Shown one piece after another: positions 24,119-32,131 of a DNA stretch of 63,594 nt. The notes under the pieces are model-generated. The model did not search any database and was not told the DNA's origin. It was given only the letters and a program-made list of their open reading frames with translations. The stretch's first letter is position 1. Each line of letters begins with the position of its first letter. The position numbers were made by a program, and so were the translations under genes. Source of the stretch: a virus; IMG/VR virus record IMGVR_UViG_3300046513_000124, positions 1 through 63,594 of that record, one strand, 5' to 3'.

Positions 24119-24165
24119 GATGTTCATGGGCGGCGCAACCGGCGCGGCGAAAACAGGAGAAGAAA

Positions 24166-24384
24166 ATGGGGACTGAAGCGAAAACCCCGGTAGCGAGCCG
24201 TTGGATGCACAAGAATGAAACCAAAGGCCGCGTGTTCTTTGTGCTTGAGCGCAAGGCATTTGGCCGTATCGAATTGATGCAAGAGGGCCGCGCGTACTTC
24301 GGGACTGCAACGCAAAAAGAGTTGTTGGCGAACTGGACGCGCCTCCCCGGCCAAGCAGAAATGCCGTCTGGCTTTAGCGCCTAA
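24166..24384 (+). CDS. Small hypothetical protein
   Basis: 72 residues after an AGGAGA ribosome site. It is charged and mixed alpha/beta (RWMHKNETKGRVFFVLERKAFG). It is divergent to the hcp cassette and followed by a short hairpin. I recognise no family. It begins a block of small accessory genes reaching to the attP region. Confidence 0.6.
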   Translation: MGTEAKTPVASRWMHKNETKGRVFFVLERKAFGRIELMQEGRAYFGTATQKELLANWTRLPGQAEMPSGFSA

Positions 24385-24394
24385 CAACACCCCC

Positions 24395-24414
24395 GCCCGC
24401 CTCGAGCGGGCTTT
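24395..24414 (+). terminator. Weak terminator-like hairpin
   Basis: GCCCGC / GCGGGC stem around CTCGA, followed by only three Ts. Confidence 0.45.
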
Positions 24415-24465
24415 ACCAGTAGGAGCGGCAAGCTTGCCGGGACTAACAACAACGGGAGAAAGAAG

Positions 24466-24909
24466 ATGAGGGTTGTCACCAAATACGTATCGGACGATGG
24501 GCGCGAATTCCTCGCCGCCCCCGAATGCATCCAGTACGAGGCGCTGTGCAAGGAAGTGGACGAAATCATGGCCCCGCTCGGCATGCGCCCCGATCTGCCG
24601 GGTTGCGGCTTTGAAAACGGCGACGGCTACCTGCAACACGATCCGGTCGTGGTCGCCAAGGTGCGCAATGCGCTGCTCAAGATCGCTAACACGATCATGC
24701 CGCACAAGTGGTTCGATCAGTCGATTGCCGACCACAACGCTGACCCAAGCTGGGCCGGTCGCCTGATCGGTGAAATGAGCGAGCGTTGCTTGGTGCGCGC
24801 ATGGAATCGGTTCTCCTGCATCGGCGCGGGTGCGCGCGAATACGGCCAGCCATTCTATGCCGCCCATCCCGAGCGCGTAAAGCCGGTTTGCCTGAATGGT
24901 GCAGCATGA
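24466..24909 (+). CDS. Hypothetical phage protein
   Basis: 147 residues following GGGAGAAAGAAG. It is a soluble, mostly helical protein (MRVVTKYVSDDGREFLAAPE at the start; NALLKIANTIMPHKWFDQSI in the middle). It ends in an ATGA overlap with an 11-codon ORF (24906-24941) that itself ends in an ATGA overlap with the HTH gene, so the mini-ORF looks like a translational coupler. Function is unknown. Confidence 0.6.
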   Translation: MRVVTKYVSDDGREFLAAPECIQYEALCKEVDEIMAPLGMRPDLPGCGFENGDGYLQHDPVVVAKVRNALLKIANTIMPHKWFDQSIADHNADPSWAGRLIGEMSERCLVRAWNRFSCIGAGAREYGQPFYAAHPERVKPVCLNGAA

Positions 24910-24937
24910 GCCACCACGCGAAAGGGCCGCTGGTCGA

Positions 24938-25123
24938 ATGACGCCAACGAAAGAGCAGATCAAGGCCGCTCGCAAAGCGGCCGGCCTGACGCAAGCCGCA
25001 GCCGGTGCGCTCGTGCACGGCACGCTGCGCACATGGCAGGATTGGGAGTACGGGCATAATCCCATGCATCCTGGGCTGTTCGAGCTATTCCTCATCAAGA
25101 CCAAGAACGGGAGAGAGAAATGA
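24938..25123 (+). CDS. Small HTH protein
   Basis: 61 residues from ATG 24938. Residues 5-40 (QIKAARKAAGLTQAAAGALV, TWQDWEYG) match the XRE-type helix-turn-helix found in short phage regulators or DNA-binding adaptors. Coupled to 24906-24941 upstream and to 25120 downstream by ATGA overlaps. Its target is unknown. Confidence 0.65.
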   Translation: MTPTKEQIKAARKAAGLTQAAAGALVHGTLRTWQDWEYGHNPMHPGLFELFLIKTKNGREK

Positions 25124-25467
25124 AAGATCGCGAATTGCTGGAACTGGCGGCGAAGGCGGCTGGGTACGATGTTGTATGGAATGAGCAATGGTCCTGCTTC
25201 CAGCACCGTAACCCGCAGCCAGACAAGCACGGCACGATGAGGCATCCATGGGTTCCGCTGGACGACGACGGCGATGCGCTGCGGCTGGCGGTGAAGCTGG
25301 AATTGATTACCGGGCACGATGCTGACGATAAGTTGGCATATGCACAGGTGCGGCATCCCCATTTCAGCGCCAATGAGTTTTACGGAGGAGCCGACTTGGA
25401 TTCCTGTGCTGCTACCCGTCGCGCCATCGTGCGCGCCGCCGCTGAAATCGGAAAGGAAATGCCATGA
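25120..25467 (+). CDS. Hypothetical phage protein, paralogue of 36445-36804
   Basis: 115 residues starting MKDRELLELAAKAAGYDV and ending ATRRAIVRAAAEIGKEMP. The same N- and C-terminal motifs occur in the protein at 36445-36804 on the other strand. The middle (WVPLDDDGDALRLAVKLEL) also corresponds. It belongs to small phage proteins of unknown function encoded next to NinX-like genes. It overlaps both neighbours (ATGA). Confidence 0.68.
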   Translation: MKDRELLELAAKAAGYDVVWNEQWSCFQHRNPQPDKHGTMRHPWVPLDDDGDALRLAVKLELITGHDADDKLAYAQVRHPHFSANEFYGGADLDSCAATRRAIVRAAAEIGKEMP

Positions 25468-25850
25468 AGGTATCGGAACTGGAAGGCGATGCGCTCAACT
25501 ATTGGGTGGCTAAGGCCGAGGGCTACCAATTGATCGATGTCCCACCCGATGCTGACGGTCAGAATGCATCTCGGATTCTGGCGCCACCCAACCTGCTCGC
25601 GTCGGGCTACCAGTTTCCTCCGCGCGGCAAACTCGGTCACATGTTGCGGCAGTGGTCGAGCCGCTGGGAGCATGGCGGGCCGCTGATCGAAAAGTACAAG
25701 ATGTACGTCTGTGGCGCTGGCGGTGAAGGCTGGGAGGCGCATTGCGACGACCGCATGAACTACGGGAAGGGTCGCACTGCGCTTGAGGCGATCTGCCGCG
25801 CCGTGGTGCTGGCGAAGTTCGGCGACGAAGTTCCGGGCGAGCCAGCCTGA
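25464..25850 (+). CDS. NinX-like (DUF2591) protein
   Basis: 128 residues beginning MKVSELEGDALNYWVAKAEG, the signature opening of the DUF2591/NinX family, with the matching C-terminal TALEAICRAVVLAKFGDEV. It is a nonessential phage accessory gene of unknown biochemical role. It is the last rightward gene before the integration region; a leftward ORF overlaps its 3' end. Confidence 0.75.
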   Translation: MKVSELEGDALNYWVAKAEGYQLIDVPPDADGQNASRILAPPNLLASGYQFPPRGKLGHMLRQWSSRWEHGGPLIEKYKMYVCGAGGEGWEAHCDDRMNYGKGRTALEAICRAVVLAKFGDEVPGEPA

Positions 25851-26029
25851 TCCGGTAGCTGGCGCGGATCATACCTACCCGCCAGCACGCGCTCCGCAAC
25901 ATCCGGATTGACTTGGCGGCGCACGGCGAACACGTACCCAGCCATCGCGCTGAATGCATTTTTCATGCGCAGGGCTTCGGCGAGCGTGGCCGCGGTGGCG
26001 CGGTCCTGGCGGCGGTCGGGCGTGGTCAT
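25760..26029 (-). CDS. Doubtful small ORF overlapping the NinX-like gene
   Basis: 89 residues from the Met at 26029. The part outside the overlap (residues about 10-55, including MKNAFSAMAGYVFAVRRQVNPD) looks protein-like, but there is no ribosome site and the last 30 codons lie antisense to the NinX-like gene. It may be a remnant or noncoding. Confidence 0.25.
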   Translation of the reverse strand: MTTPDRRQDRATAATLAEALRMKNAFSAMAGYVFAVRRQVNPDVAERVLAGRYDPRQLPDQAGSPGTSSPNFASTTARQIASSAVRPFP

Positions 26030-26337
26030 CACGGCATGGTATAGCCGAGCGGAGAGGGCGGGTTGACCGTTCGCAGATGGGGCTGATCGGCTTGGCGAGC
26101 CCATCAGGAAAACGGATTCATAAAATACAGTGGTAAGTCATTGTTTTTTAAAGGGTCATACAGTGGTTAATAGTGGGTACTGTATAATGCCGGGAATTCG
26201 ATTAACCTGTTGATTTTACAGAGCAAAGATTCATTTAAGCATGTTAAGTACAGCAAAGCTAGGGAACCCGCTGAAAGCTAGTATCCATGCGGGTTTCGCT
26301 GTTGGGTTACTGAAATTAGTAGAATATTTTACTGATA
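26030..26337. other. Candidate attP region (AT-rich, TACAG repeats)
   Basis: A sharp AT-rich gap directly downstream of the integrase gene. TACAGTGGTAA (26126-26136) and TACAGTGGTTAA (26159-26170) are direct repeats 33 bp apart, and 26175-26184 carries the inverted TACAGTACCC. TACAG also occurs at 26217 and 26249. These look like integrase arm sites. A TATAAT at 26183-26188 lacks a good -35. No convincing gene lies here and the core site cannot be fixed from this window alone. Confidence 0.55.
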
Positions 26338-27444
26338 TTATTTGGCCGCGATGCTCTGCCATCCGCCGCGCGGGTCGTCATATTTTTCCGTCATGCTGGC
26401 GTTTTTATGGCCGAGCATGGCTTGTGCGAAGGCCGCTCCAAACTCATCCTTGTACAGCCGCTCGGCCAGGCTCCTGATCTCGTGAAAACTCGGCGGCGTG
26501 CGCCCGTCTTGAGCCTCGATGCCAGCCGCCTCCCGCGCCGCCTGGAAGGCATTCGACAGGCCATTGCTCGTCACCCGATGCCCCGGCTTTGCCGTCCCGT
26601 TGTGCTCGACGTGGTGCACGAGGTACTGGCTCACGATCAGGTCGCGGCATGCCTGCACCGCATCAGCGATCGACACGCCGACCTTGGTCAACCGGATCCG
26701 GCCATCGAGCCGCAGTTTGACCGCACCTCGCCCCTTGCCCTGCTCGACATGCAAGTTGCCGTCACGCCAATCCGCAAACATCATTTTGGCTATGTCGTCC
26801 CGGCGCTGCGCCGTCGTCAGCGCCAGATACATGGCGCGCTGCAGCCAGACCGGCGCATGTGCGTGAATCGCGCGGAACTGCTCGAGCGACAGGCGCTCGC
26901 GCTTGACCGTGGGGCGAGGCGCCCTCGTGGCCGCGACCGGGCTTTTGCCGACTTCGATCAATCCCTTGGTCTCCGCGCGCCGGAACACGTCGCTCATGCG
27001 GGCGCGCAGGCAGTTCGCCGTCGCCGCGCCGCTCTCGGCCTTGACGGTATCGAGGTAGTCGGAGATGTGCTGCGCCGTGATGTCCCGAAGCCGCATCCAA
27101 GCGAACGGCGCATCCGCGAGGCGCTTGACGTACATGGTGCAACTACGCAGCGTCGCCTTGGCCGGCGGCGGATCGCTGTCCTCCAGCCAGACTTCCTTGT
27201 AGACCGGCAGCCAAGAGGCGAGTGTGTGATCGGATTTACCCGCCACCCAATCCGCGAGCGGCGTCGGTGCCATCGTCGCTAGCACGGCGTTCGCGGCCCG
27301 CGCCTCCTGGAAGGCCTTGGCGCGATCCTTCCCAAGCCCCTTCTGTTTCTTCGTCCGCGGATGCTTGTAGTAGAAGTATCCCGCCGGGTTCTGATACAGG
27401 TTCGGCGGGAAGCCGCGGTTCTTTGCCAGTCGTTTTCTGCCCAT
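26338..27444 (-). CDS. int: Tyrosine-family site-specific integrase
   Basis: 368 residues from ATG 27444, two bases after the excisionase stop; upstream in-frame codons lie in that gene. Residues 1-60 are an arm-binding-like basic domain, 70-175 the core-binding domain and 185-368 the catalytic domain. Catalytic residues: Arg214/215 (TTAQRRDD), His321-x-x-Arg324 (SFHEIRS), His346 (LGHKN) and Tyr355. It integrates the phage at a host att site. It is the last gene of the leftward operon, next to the putative attP. Confidence 0.93.
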   Translation of the reverse strand: MGRKRLAKNRGFPPNLYQNPAGYFYYKHPRTKKQKGLGKDRAKAFQEARAANAVLATMAPTPLADWVAGKSDHTLASWLPVYKEVWLEDSDPPPAKATLRSCTMYVKRLADAPFAWMRLRDITAQHISDYLDTVKAESGAATANCLRARMSDVFRRAETKGLIEVGKSPVAATRAPRPTVKRERLSLEQFRAIHAHAPVWLQRAMYLALTTAQRRDDIAKMMFADWRDGNLHVEQGKGRGAVKLRLDGRIRLTKVGVSIADAVQACRDLIVSQYLVHHVEHNGTAKPGHRVTSNGLSNAFQAAREAAGIEAQDGRTPPSFHEIRSLAERLYKDEFGAAFAQAMLGHKNASMTEKYDDPRGGWQSIAAK

Positions 27445-27445
27445 C

Positions 27446-27631
27446 TCAATCCGCCATGTAGACTGCGTCGCGTTTGACCTGCCAGCACCTGCCGATCTTC
27501 TCGGGCTGCGGCTGGATGCGTCCGTCATGCACCCATCGCAGCAGCGTATTGTAGTGCGGGACTTTCGAGAACATCGCTTCAGCCCACTCCTGCAAGGTGA
27601 TGTACTTTGACTTTTTGGATTCCTGGGTCAT
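27446..27631 (-). CDS. xis: Excisionase
   Basis: 61 residues, a winged-helix-like small protein with the Xis pattern ITLQEWAEAMFSKVPHYNTL and RWVHDGRIQPQPEKIG. Excisionases bend attachment-site DNA to direct excision. The start overlaps the end of the upstream gene (27628) and the gene is directly followed by int, so both are co-expressed from the left operon. Confidence 0.82.
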   Translation of the reverse strand: MTQESKKSKYITLQEWAEAMFSKVPHYNTLLRWVHDGRIQPQPEKIGRCWQVKRDAVYMAD

Positions 27632-29277
27632 TCGCCACCTCCCGCCGGCTGATGCCGGGCCACACCTTTGCTGGCTTCATGGACCGCCATCATGTCGAGT
27701 CCAGCACGCTCATTGAAGGCGCCACGCCACCAGAACTCGCCGCTGCGGTCTTGGGCAAAGCCGTCCTGGCCCATTCCCATCAGCCAGAGATAGGCATTGA
27801 TGGGGACTTGTACCGTTCCGCTGGGAGTCGCGCCCTGCTGGGCAAGGGCTGCGCGAAGGTCGGCAATCTCGGCAATCATTGCGTCCTGACAGACTTGGAG
27901 CGGAGCATGCGGCCAATTCTCGCCCGCGCGCTCCTGCCACGTCTTGATCTGCGGTGCAGCCTCACGGCTGGGTGCTAGGGCGCGGCCATGAATCGTCACC
28001 GAGTTTCCTTCGCCTATTGTCTCGGCAATCCGCTGCTTCAATTCGTGAAAGCTCGCGCTTGCCGTGGTGACCGCCAATTGACGATGGGCTTGCACCAGAG
28101 GCGCGTTGACGCGCATGACCGCGCGTACTTTTGGGCCAGTGTTTGCCGTGGTGGCCCCGCCCATCAGTGTGCCGCGTGCCGCGCCATCCTTGCGGTCATA
28201 CTCGGCGCGCATCGCCAGCATCTTGTCGGCATCGGACTGGCTTGCCGTAGTGGCCTCGTCGTCAGCTTCAACCTCGCCCGTGCCATCGCAGTGCGAGCAA
28301 TCCTCGATGTACTCGATGGGGCCGTTCGGTCCTGCCGCGTGGCGCAGGCGCTTGCCTTCATTGCATTCTTCGCACCGGACCATCCTCGGGGCGCTTGTCG
28401 TGGTGGCCGCAGGGGATGCGCGCGTCGGCGTCTCATCGATCATTCGGCACAGAACATCGTGCGCGGCGTCAGCTTGCGCGCTCGTCGCATAGCGCATGGT
28501 GATCTTCGGGCCGTGAAGGTCGGACGCCATCGTGCTGCCTTGGTATCCGTCGCGCAGCTCCTGCAGGGCGGTCGGTGCTTCGGGCGCGGCTTGTCGGGCG
28601 ATGGCGGCGCGACCCATCCATGCGACACGCGGGCTGAGAGTTACGCCGGGGTTGTCCTTCGTGTATTTCTTGGTCCATGCAGAGAAGAGCGAGAATTCAG
28701 CCCGTTCATTCAGCAGTGCAGCCTCACGGCGGGGTGTTGGGGCGCGACTCGCCTCCAGAGCACGGGCGATATCACCAAGGATCGTACCCGCCACCTCGGC
28801 AATCTGTTCGTACGTCCCGCTTGGCATCGCTACGCCAGCCAGCCTTGCAACGCGCGACAGGCGCTTGGAAAGGAATTCCGCATCCGTCAACGCCTCCCCG
28901 TTCACGCTTGCCGTGGTGGCCTTGTCCCGCCATTGCAGATCGCGGCCAGAACGCATGCCAGCGTCGAATACCTCTTGATCGCTCGGCATTTTCTTGTGCT
29001 CGACGTAGTAACGACTACGGAACGCCGCGTAAGTGTGCGGGACGCTTGCCGTGGTGGCAGGCGCTTCGGGCGCGGCTTTCTGGGTGAGCGCAGCAGACTT
29101 CGCTGCTTGCAAGCGATCCGACACATCGAGCAGCTTGTCGATCATCGCCTGCCGTGTTTTGGGTGCCACTGTGTTGTAATTCTCGATGCAGAAGGCGGCA
29201 CTAGCCAAAAACATCGGCGAGATCAGAACCTCGTCCGCCTGTTCGCTTACGCGCGGCGGGGTGGTGGTAGTGGTCAT
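27628..29277 (-). CDS. Patchwork early protein with DnaJ-type CxxC motifs
   Basis: 549 residues made of short modules joined by linkers with the recurring core TTAS/ATTTS. The DNA behind these linkers is a repeated 15-base motif. A zinc-type module near residues 300-330 has CEECNEGK and CSHCDGTGEV. The pattern recalls Ead/Ea22-type mosaic phage proteins, whose role is unknown. The C-terminal module contains INAYLWLMGMGQDGFAQD. Confidence 0.6.
   Translation of the reverse strand: MTTTTTPPRVSEQADEVLISPMFLASAAFCIENYNTVAPKTRQAMIDKLLDVSDRLQAAKSAALTQKAAPEAPATTASVPHTYAAFRSRYYVEHKKMPSDQEVFDAGMRSGRDLQWRDKATTASVNGEALTDAEFLSKRLSRVARLAGVAMPSGTYEQIAEVAGTILGDIARALEASRAPTPRREAALLNERAEFSLFSAWTKKYTKDNPGVTLSPRVAWMGRAAIARQAAPEAPTALQELRDGYQGSTMASDLHGPKITMRYATSAQADAAHDVLCRMIDETPTRASPAATTTSAPRMVRCEECNEGKRLRHAAGPNGPIEYIEDCSHCDGTGEVEADDEATTASQSDADKMLAMRAEYDRKDGAARGTLMGGATTANTGPKVRAVMRVNAPLVQAHRQLAVTTASASFHELKQRIAETIGEGNSVTIHGRALAPSREAAPQIKTWQERAGENWPHAPLQVCQDAMIAEIADLRAALAQQGATPSGTVQVPINAYLWLMGMGQDGFAQDRSGEFWWRGAFNERAGLDMMAVHEASKGVARHQPAGGGE
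28056..29056. repeat. Interspersed 15-bp repeat, consensus GCTTGCCGTGGTGGC
   Basis: Copies or near copies at about 28057, 28142, 28241, 28392, 28906 and 29043 (plus strand), all inside the patchwork gene and encoding its Ala-Thr-Thr-Ala-Ser linkers on the minus strand. Spacing is irregular, unlike a CRISPR array. Confidence 0.75.
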
Positions 29278-29280
29278 GGT

Positions 29281-29733
29281 TTAGTCCTCATCCAAATTGG
29301 TATCGAGAGGGCAATGACGCCCGGTAGCGTGCGGTTCGTTGTCGCGCAGTTGCGGGCATTGCGTATGCGTGCAATCACCGTCCCTAGCCGCAGCGCATCG
29401 GGTCAGTGGCTGGGTAGCAGCTTGCGCTGCGGTGTTGGTGGTGATGGCTGCTGTGATCGACTCGTAGGTGTCGTCGTTGTACGCTTCCCAGCATTGCGTC
29501 GCCGGGAACGCGCCGCGCGCCCCTTCTTTGGCCTCGACGTACCAAGTCGCGTATCCATCAGGAGGGGGAATGCAGCGCAGCCAGATGTGTTTCGGCATGC
29601 CTAGCGGCCAGGTGTAGCCGTCAGCGCGTACTTGGCGCATGAAGTCTTCCGGCGCGTGGTGGCCCTTCGACATCAGCGAGTAGATGTCGCCACCGATGTT
29701 CTCTAGGTCCAGCGGGTAGGCTCGCTTATTCAT
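29281..29733 (-). CDS. Hypothetical early protein
   Basis: 150 residues from ATG 29733, overlapping the upstream stop by 8 bases. Residues 5-70 form a compact unit (YPLDLENIGGDIYSLMSKGH; LGMPKHIWLRCIPPP). The C-terminal 40 residues are Cys/His-rich (CTHTQCPQL, HCPLD) and could bind a metal. It also contains the TTN/TQA-type linker seen in its neighbours. Function is unknown. Confidence 0.55.
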   Translation of the reverse strand: MNKRAYPLDLENIGGDIYSLMSKGHHAPEDFMRQVRADGYTWPLGMPKHIWLRCIPPPDGYATWYVEAKEGARGAFPATQCWEAYNDDTYESITAAITTNTAAQAATQPLTRCAAARDGDCTHTQCPQLRDNEPHATGRHCPLDTNLDED

Positions 29734-31471
29734 GCTCACCGCCTTTCTCGCTGGTCGGCTGGGTTGGCTGGGTGCTGGTGGTGCGAAGGGCACGGACGCA
29801 CGTTTCGTTATCCCCGCAGAACTCATGACACGCGGAAGAAAAGCTGCCCGGTTTGGCGCGGGCACAACTGAATGCACCGACCCCATTTGGCGCTGATGCC
29901 GGGTACGATGGGACGCTGATCTTCAGCCAAAGCCCCTTCGCGTGGGCGATGCTGTTCAGCCGTTTGCCTTTAAATCCCATACCGAGTGGCGCATTATTTT
30001 CGACGGCGTACAGGGCGCCATCAGAACCCACTTCCAGCTCGACCTGAGTTGGGGGAAATTGCGCGCTCTCGGCGTACCAATGCAAGCCTGATTCCGTTGG
30101 GATTGAGGCCCAGTCCACCCGCACTGCATCAGGCGCGGCCTGTGCCCCAATTACCCGCGCAGCGATCAGGGATTCGATGTGGGCGATGACTTTCTCCCAC
30201 GCTGCATTAATATTCACTGGTTGATTGCTGTAGAGCCTTGCGGCCCACACCGCGCATAAGACTTTCAGCTCCGCCGTATCCACGCTCCCGCTATTGGATG
30301 GAGAGGGCTGTGCGCTGGCCTCGGTGCTGCTCAGGGCGGCAAGCGATGCGAGGTCTTTGCGTGACACGATAATCTTGCCTTGCCCGCTGCACTCGTCGCA
30401 GTCCAGCGTGATTTCCTCGTAGCTCTCGGGCGTCTGGCCGGTATGGCCACCGACCAGTCCCTTGCCGCTGCAAACCGGGCAGTCAACGGCCGTCAGGTCG
30501 CTCTGCTTGCCTTCCTGCGCTACAGGGGCGGCGACTTCCAGCGCGAACGCCTTGAGGCGGGCGAACTGCTCGGTCAGGCGATAGTCGCCGCCCACGCCGA
30601 TCCTCCCCCACATGATCGCGACGTGCTTTAGCGCCGCCTGCTCGATTGCATCATCACTCGGCATTGCCGCCCGCTCTGCTTGCGGTGCGCTGGCGCTTTC
30701 AACCTGCGACTGGCAGAAGTCATGCGCACGATCCAGTTCGGCGCGCATGTAGTCCCACCACCAATCCACATTGCCGCCGCCGTGATCGCTCAACGAACCG
30801 GCGTTATAACGATCGAGAATCAGGTTGCTCGTATCGCCGCCCACGCGCGGCACCGGGTTGCTCGACTGCTCGACCGGCGCGTATTCATCTGGCAGCGGAA
30901 AGACGCCATCGGTGTCTTCGTTCCAGCAGCACATACCCTCGCTAACCTTGTTGTCGTCGTCGCGGTGCTTGCGCACGCCGAAGTACAGGTAGTCATTGCA
31001 CTGTTCCTCGTCACCCGGGCCGTCAGGGTTTATAAAGTCCAACGCTGCGCGCAACTGGTTCCCGCTCAGCGAGATAGATGCGTACTTCTCGCCGGCCTGC
31101 TCGACCGGCGCGGGTACGGGTGGCACCGGAGCAGCGGCAATCATAGCGGCCCACACAGCGGGCGGGAAATCATCGTTGCCGGTGCTTTTGATGATGGCGC
31201 GCACCGCTGCAACGTGCATTTCTTCGGTCAGCTTGGTCGGCACCAGATTGTAACCGGGCGGCACCGCCTGCTGTGGCGCTGCCGGCACGGCTCCAGCCTT
31301 GACCGCGTACAACTCTGCACCATCAAGCAACTGAAGTGCTTTGTGGCCAGCCGCGTTGGTGCTGATGTCGTACGCGTAGCCGAAGTTTGTGTCCTTGTCC
31401 TCGTAGACAGAAAGCGTGCCAACATGGGCCGGCGCCTCCGTCAGCCCGGCCGCCGTTTTCTGATCTTCCAT
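29726..31471 (-). CDS. Second patchwork early protein with zinc-type motif
   Basis: 581 residues from ATG 31471 (GAGGGG site with good spacing; ATG 31477 is possible). Modules are joined by Pro/Ala linkers, two of which read APVEQ (repeated DNA CTGCTCGACCGGCGCG). Near the middle lie CPVCSGKGLVGG and CDECSGQGKI, a DnaJ-like zinc module. One module resembles short Ead/Ea22-like early proteins (AALKHVAIMWGRIGVGGDYR). The role is unknown. Confidence 0.58.
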   Translation of the reverse strand: MEDQKTAAGLTEAPAHVGTLSVYEDKDTNFGYAYDISTNAAGHKALQLLDGAELYAVKAGAVPAAPQQAVPPGYNLVPTKLTEEMHVAAVRAIIKSTGNDDFPPAVWAAMIAAAPVPPVPAPVEQAGEKYASISLSGNQLRAALDFINPDGPGDEEQCNDYLYFGVRKHRDDDNKVSEGMCCWNEDTDGVFPLPDEYAPVEQSSNPVPRVGGDTSNLILDRYNAGSLSDHGGGNVDWWWDYMRAELDRAHDFCQSQVESASAPQAERAAMPSDDAIEQAALKHVAIMWGRIGVGGDYRLTEQFARLKAFALEVAAPVAQEGKQSDLTAVDCPVCSGKGLVGGHTGQTPESYEEITLDCDECSGQGKIIVSRKDLASLAALSSTEASAQPSPSNSGSVDTAELKVLCAVWAARLYSNQPVNINAAWEKVIAHIESLIAARVIGAQAAPDAVRVDWASIPTESGLHWYAESAQFPPTQVELEVGSDGALYAVENNAPLGMGFKGKRLNSIAHAKGLWLKISVPSYPASAPNGVGAFSCARAKPGSFSSACHEFCGDNETCVRALRTTSTQPTQPTSEKGGEHE

Positions 31472-31514
31472 TCTCATTCCCCTCTTGGTTATCGGCGCTC
31501 GCACGCGCCTGGAT

Positions 31515-31913
31515 TCAAAACTTCTGTTCGCGGAACCGAATACCGTTTTGCGCGCCCCATGCCGATACGTAGTCGATCAGGCTCGCCATGCGCGCGATCG
31601 ACATTTCGGCGGATGACTCGCGCAGGTTCACGAATTCACCCGTCAGGCCCGGCACAACGTCGGCACCCTCGCCGGTTTCGATCATGTGGCCACTGATGAA
31701 GAGAACCTTCCATTGCGCCAGCTTGAGCGTCCGTCCCATGTACTTCGCCTGTTTCGCCACGTCGCCGCACATTGCATGGAAACGCGAATTCTGGACAAGC
31801 AGCCGATCGGGTGGGCCGACGCGCACATGGTCGCCAACCTCAAGCGACTGGATCTGCTGGCAGATATGCGGCTTGTTGGTCGGGCTGACGATGTAGAGGC
31901 GCTTTTCCGTCAT
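31515..31913 (-). CDS. ninB: NinB-like recombination protein
   Basis: 132 residues from ATG 31913 (ATGA overlap). It matches the NinB/Orf family, which substitutes for RecFOR functions in lambda: MTEKRLYIVSPTNKP at the start, NSRFHAMCGDVAKQAKYMGR in the middle, WKVLFISGHM, and VPGLTGEFVNLRESSAEMS near the end. It is located with exonuclease and annealase genes. Confidence 0.85.
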   Translation of the reverse strand: MTEKRLYIVSPTNKPHICQQIQSLEVGDHVRVGPPDRLLVQNSRFHAMCGDVAKQAKYMGRTLKLAQWKVLFISGHMIETGEGADVVPGLTGEFVNLRESSAEMSIARMASLIDYVSAWGAQNGIRFREQKF

Positions 31914-32131
31914 GCCGCCAACTCTGCCGCTTGCCGCGCTTCCCACCGCGCGCGCCTGGCCGTGATCTTGGCTTGCCGCCACTTGCCAGTGATCTCTTCG
32001 CGCTGCTTGGCGACCATGCCCAAGCCCTCCAGCGCGATATCGAAGATGCGGATTTGGCGCCCCGTCAGGTTGTCGGATTTCTCGCAGAGGGCGACGATGC
32101 GATCTAGTGCTTTCTCGGCTTCGTAGCTCAT
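31910..32131 (-). CDS. Small hypothetical helical protein
   Basis: 73 residues from ATG 32131, 9 bases after GGAGG, in ATGA overlap with genes on both sides. It is strongly helical and charged (MSYEAEKALDRIVALCEKSD; basic C-terminal half KITARRARWEARQA). Its place among recombination genes suggests an accessory role, not shown by sequence. Confidence 0.6.
   Translation of the reverse strand: MSYEAEKALDRIVALCEKSDNLTGRQIRIFDIALEGLGMVAKQREEITGKWRQAKITARRARWEARQAAELAA

Noticed and set aside
26241-26477. 78-codon rightward ORF at the attP region
   Set aside because: It lacks a ribosome site and runs antisense into the catalytic C-terminus of integrase.
27988-29604. 538-codon plus-strand frame across the patchwork genes
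   Set aside because: It is antisense to genes with zinc motifs and good starts, has Arg/Cys/Gly-biased composition and no domain.
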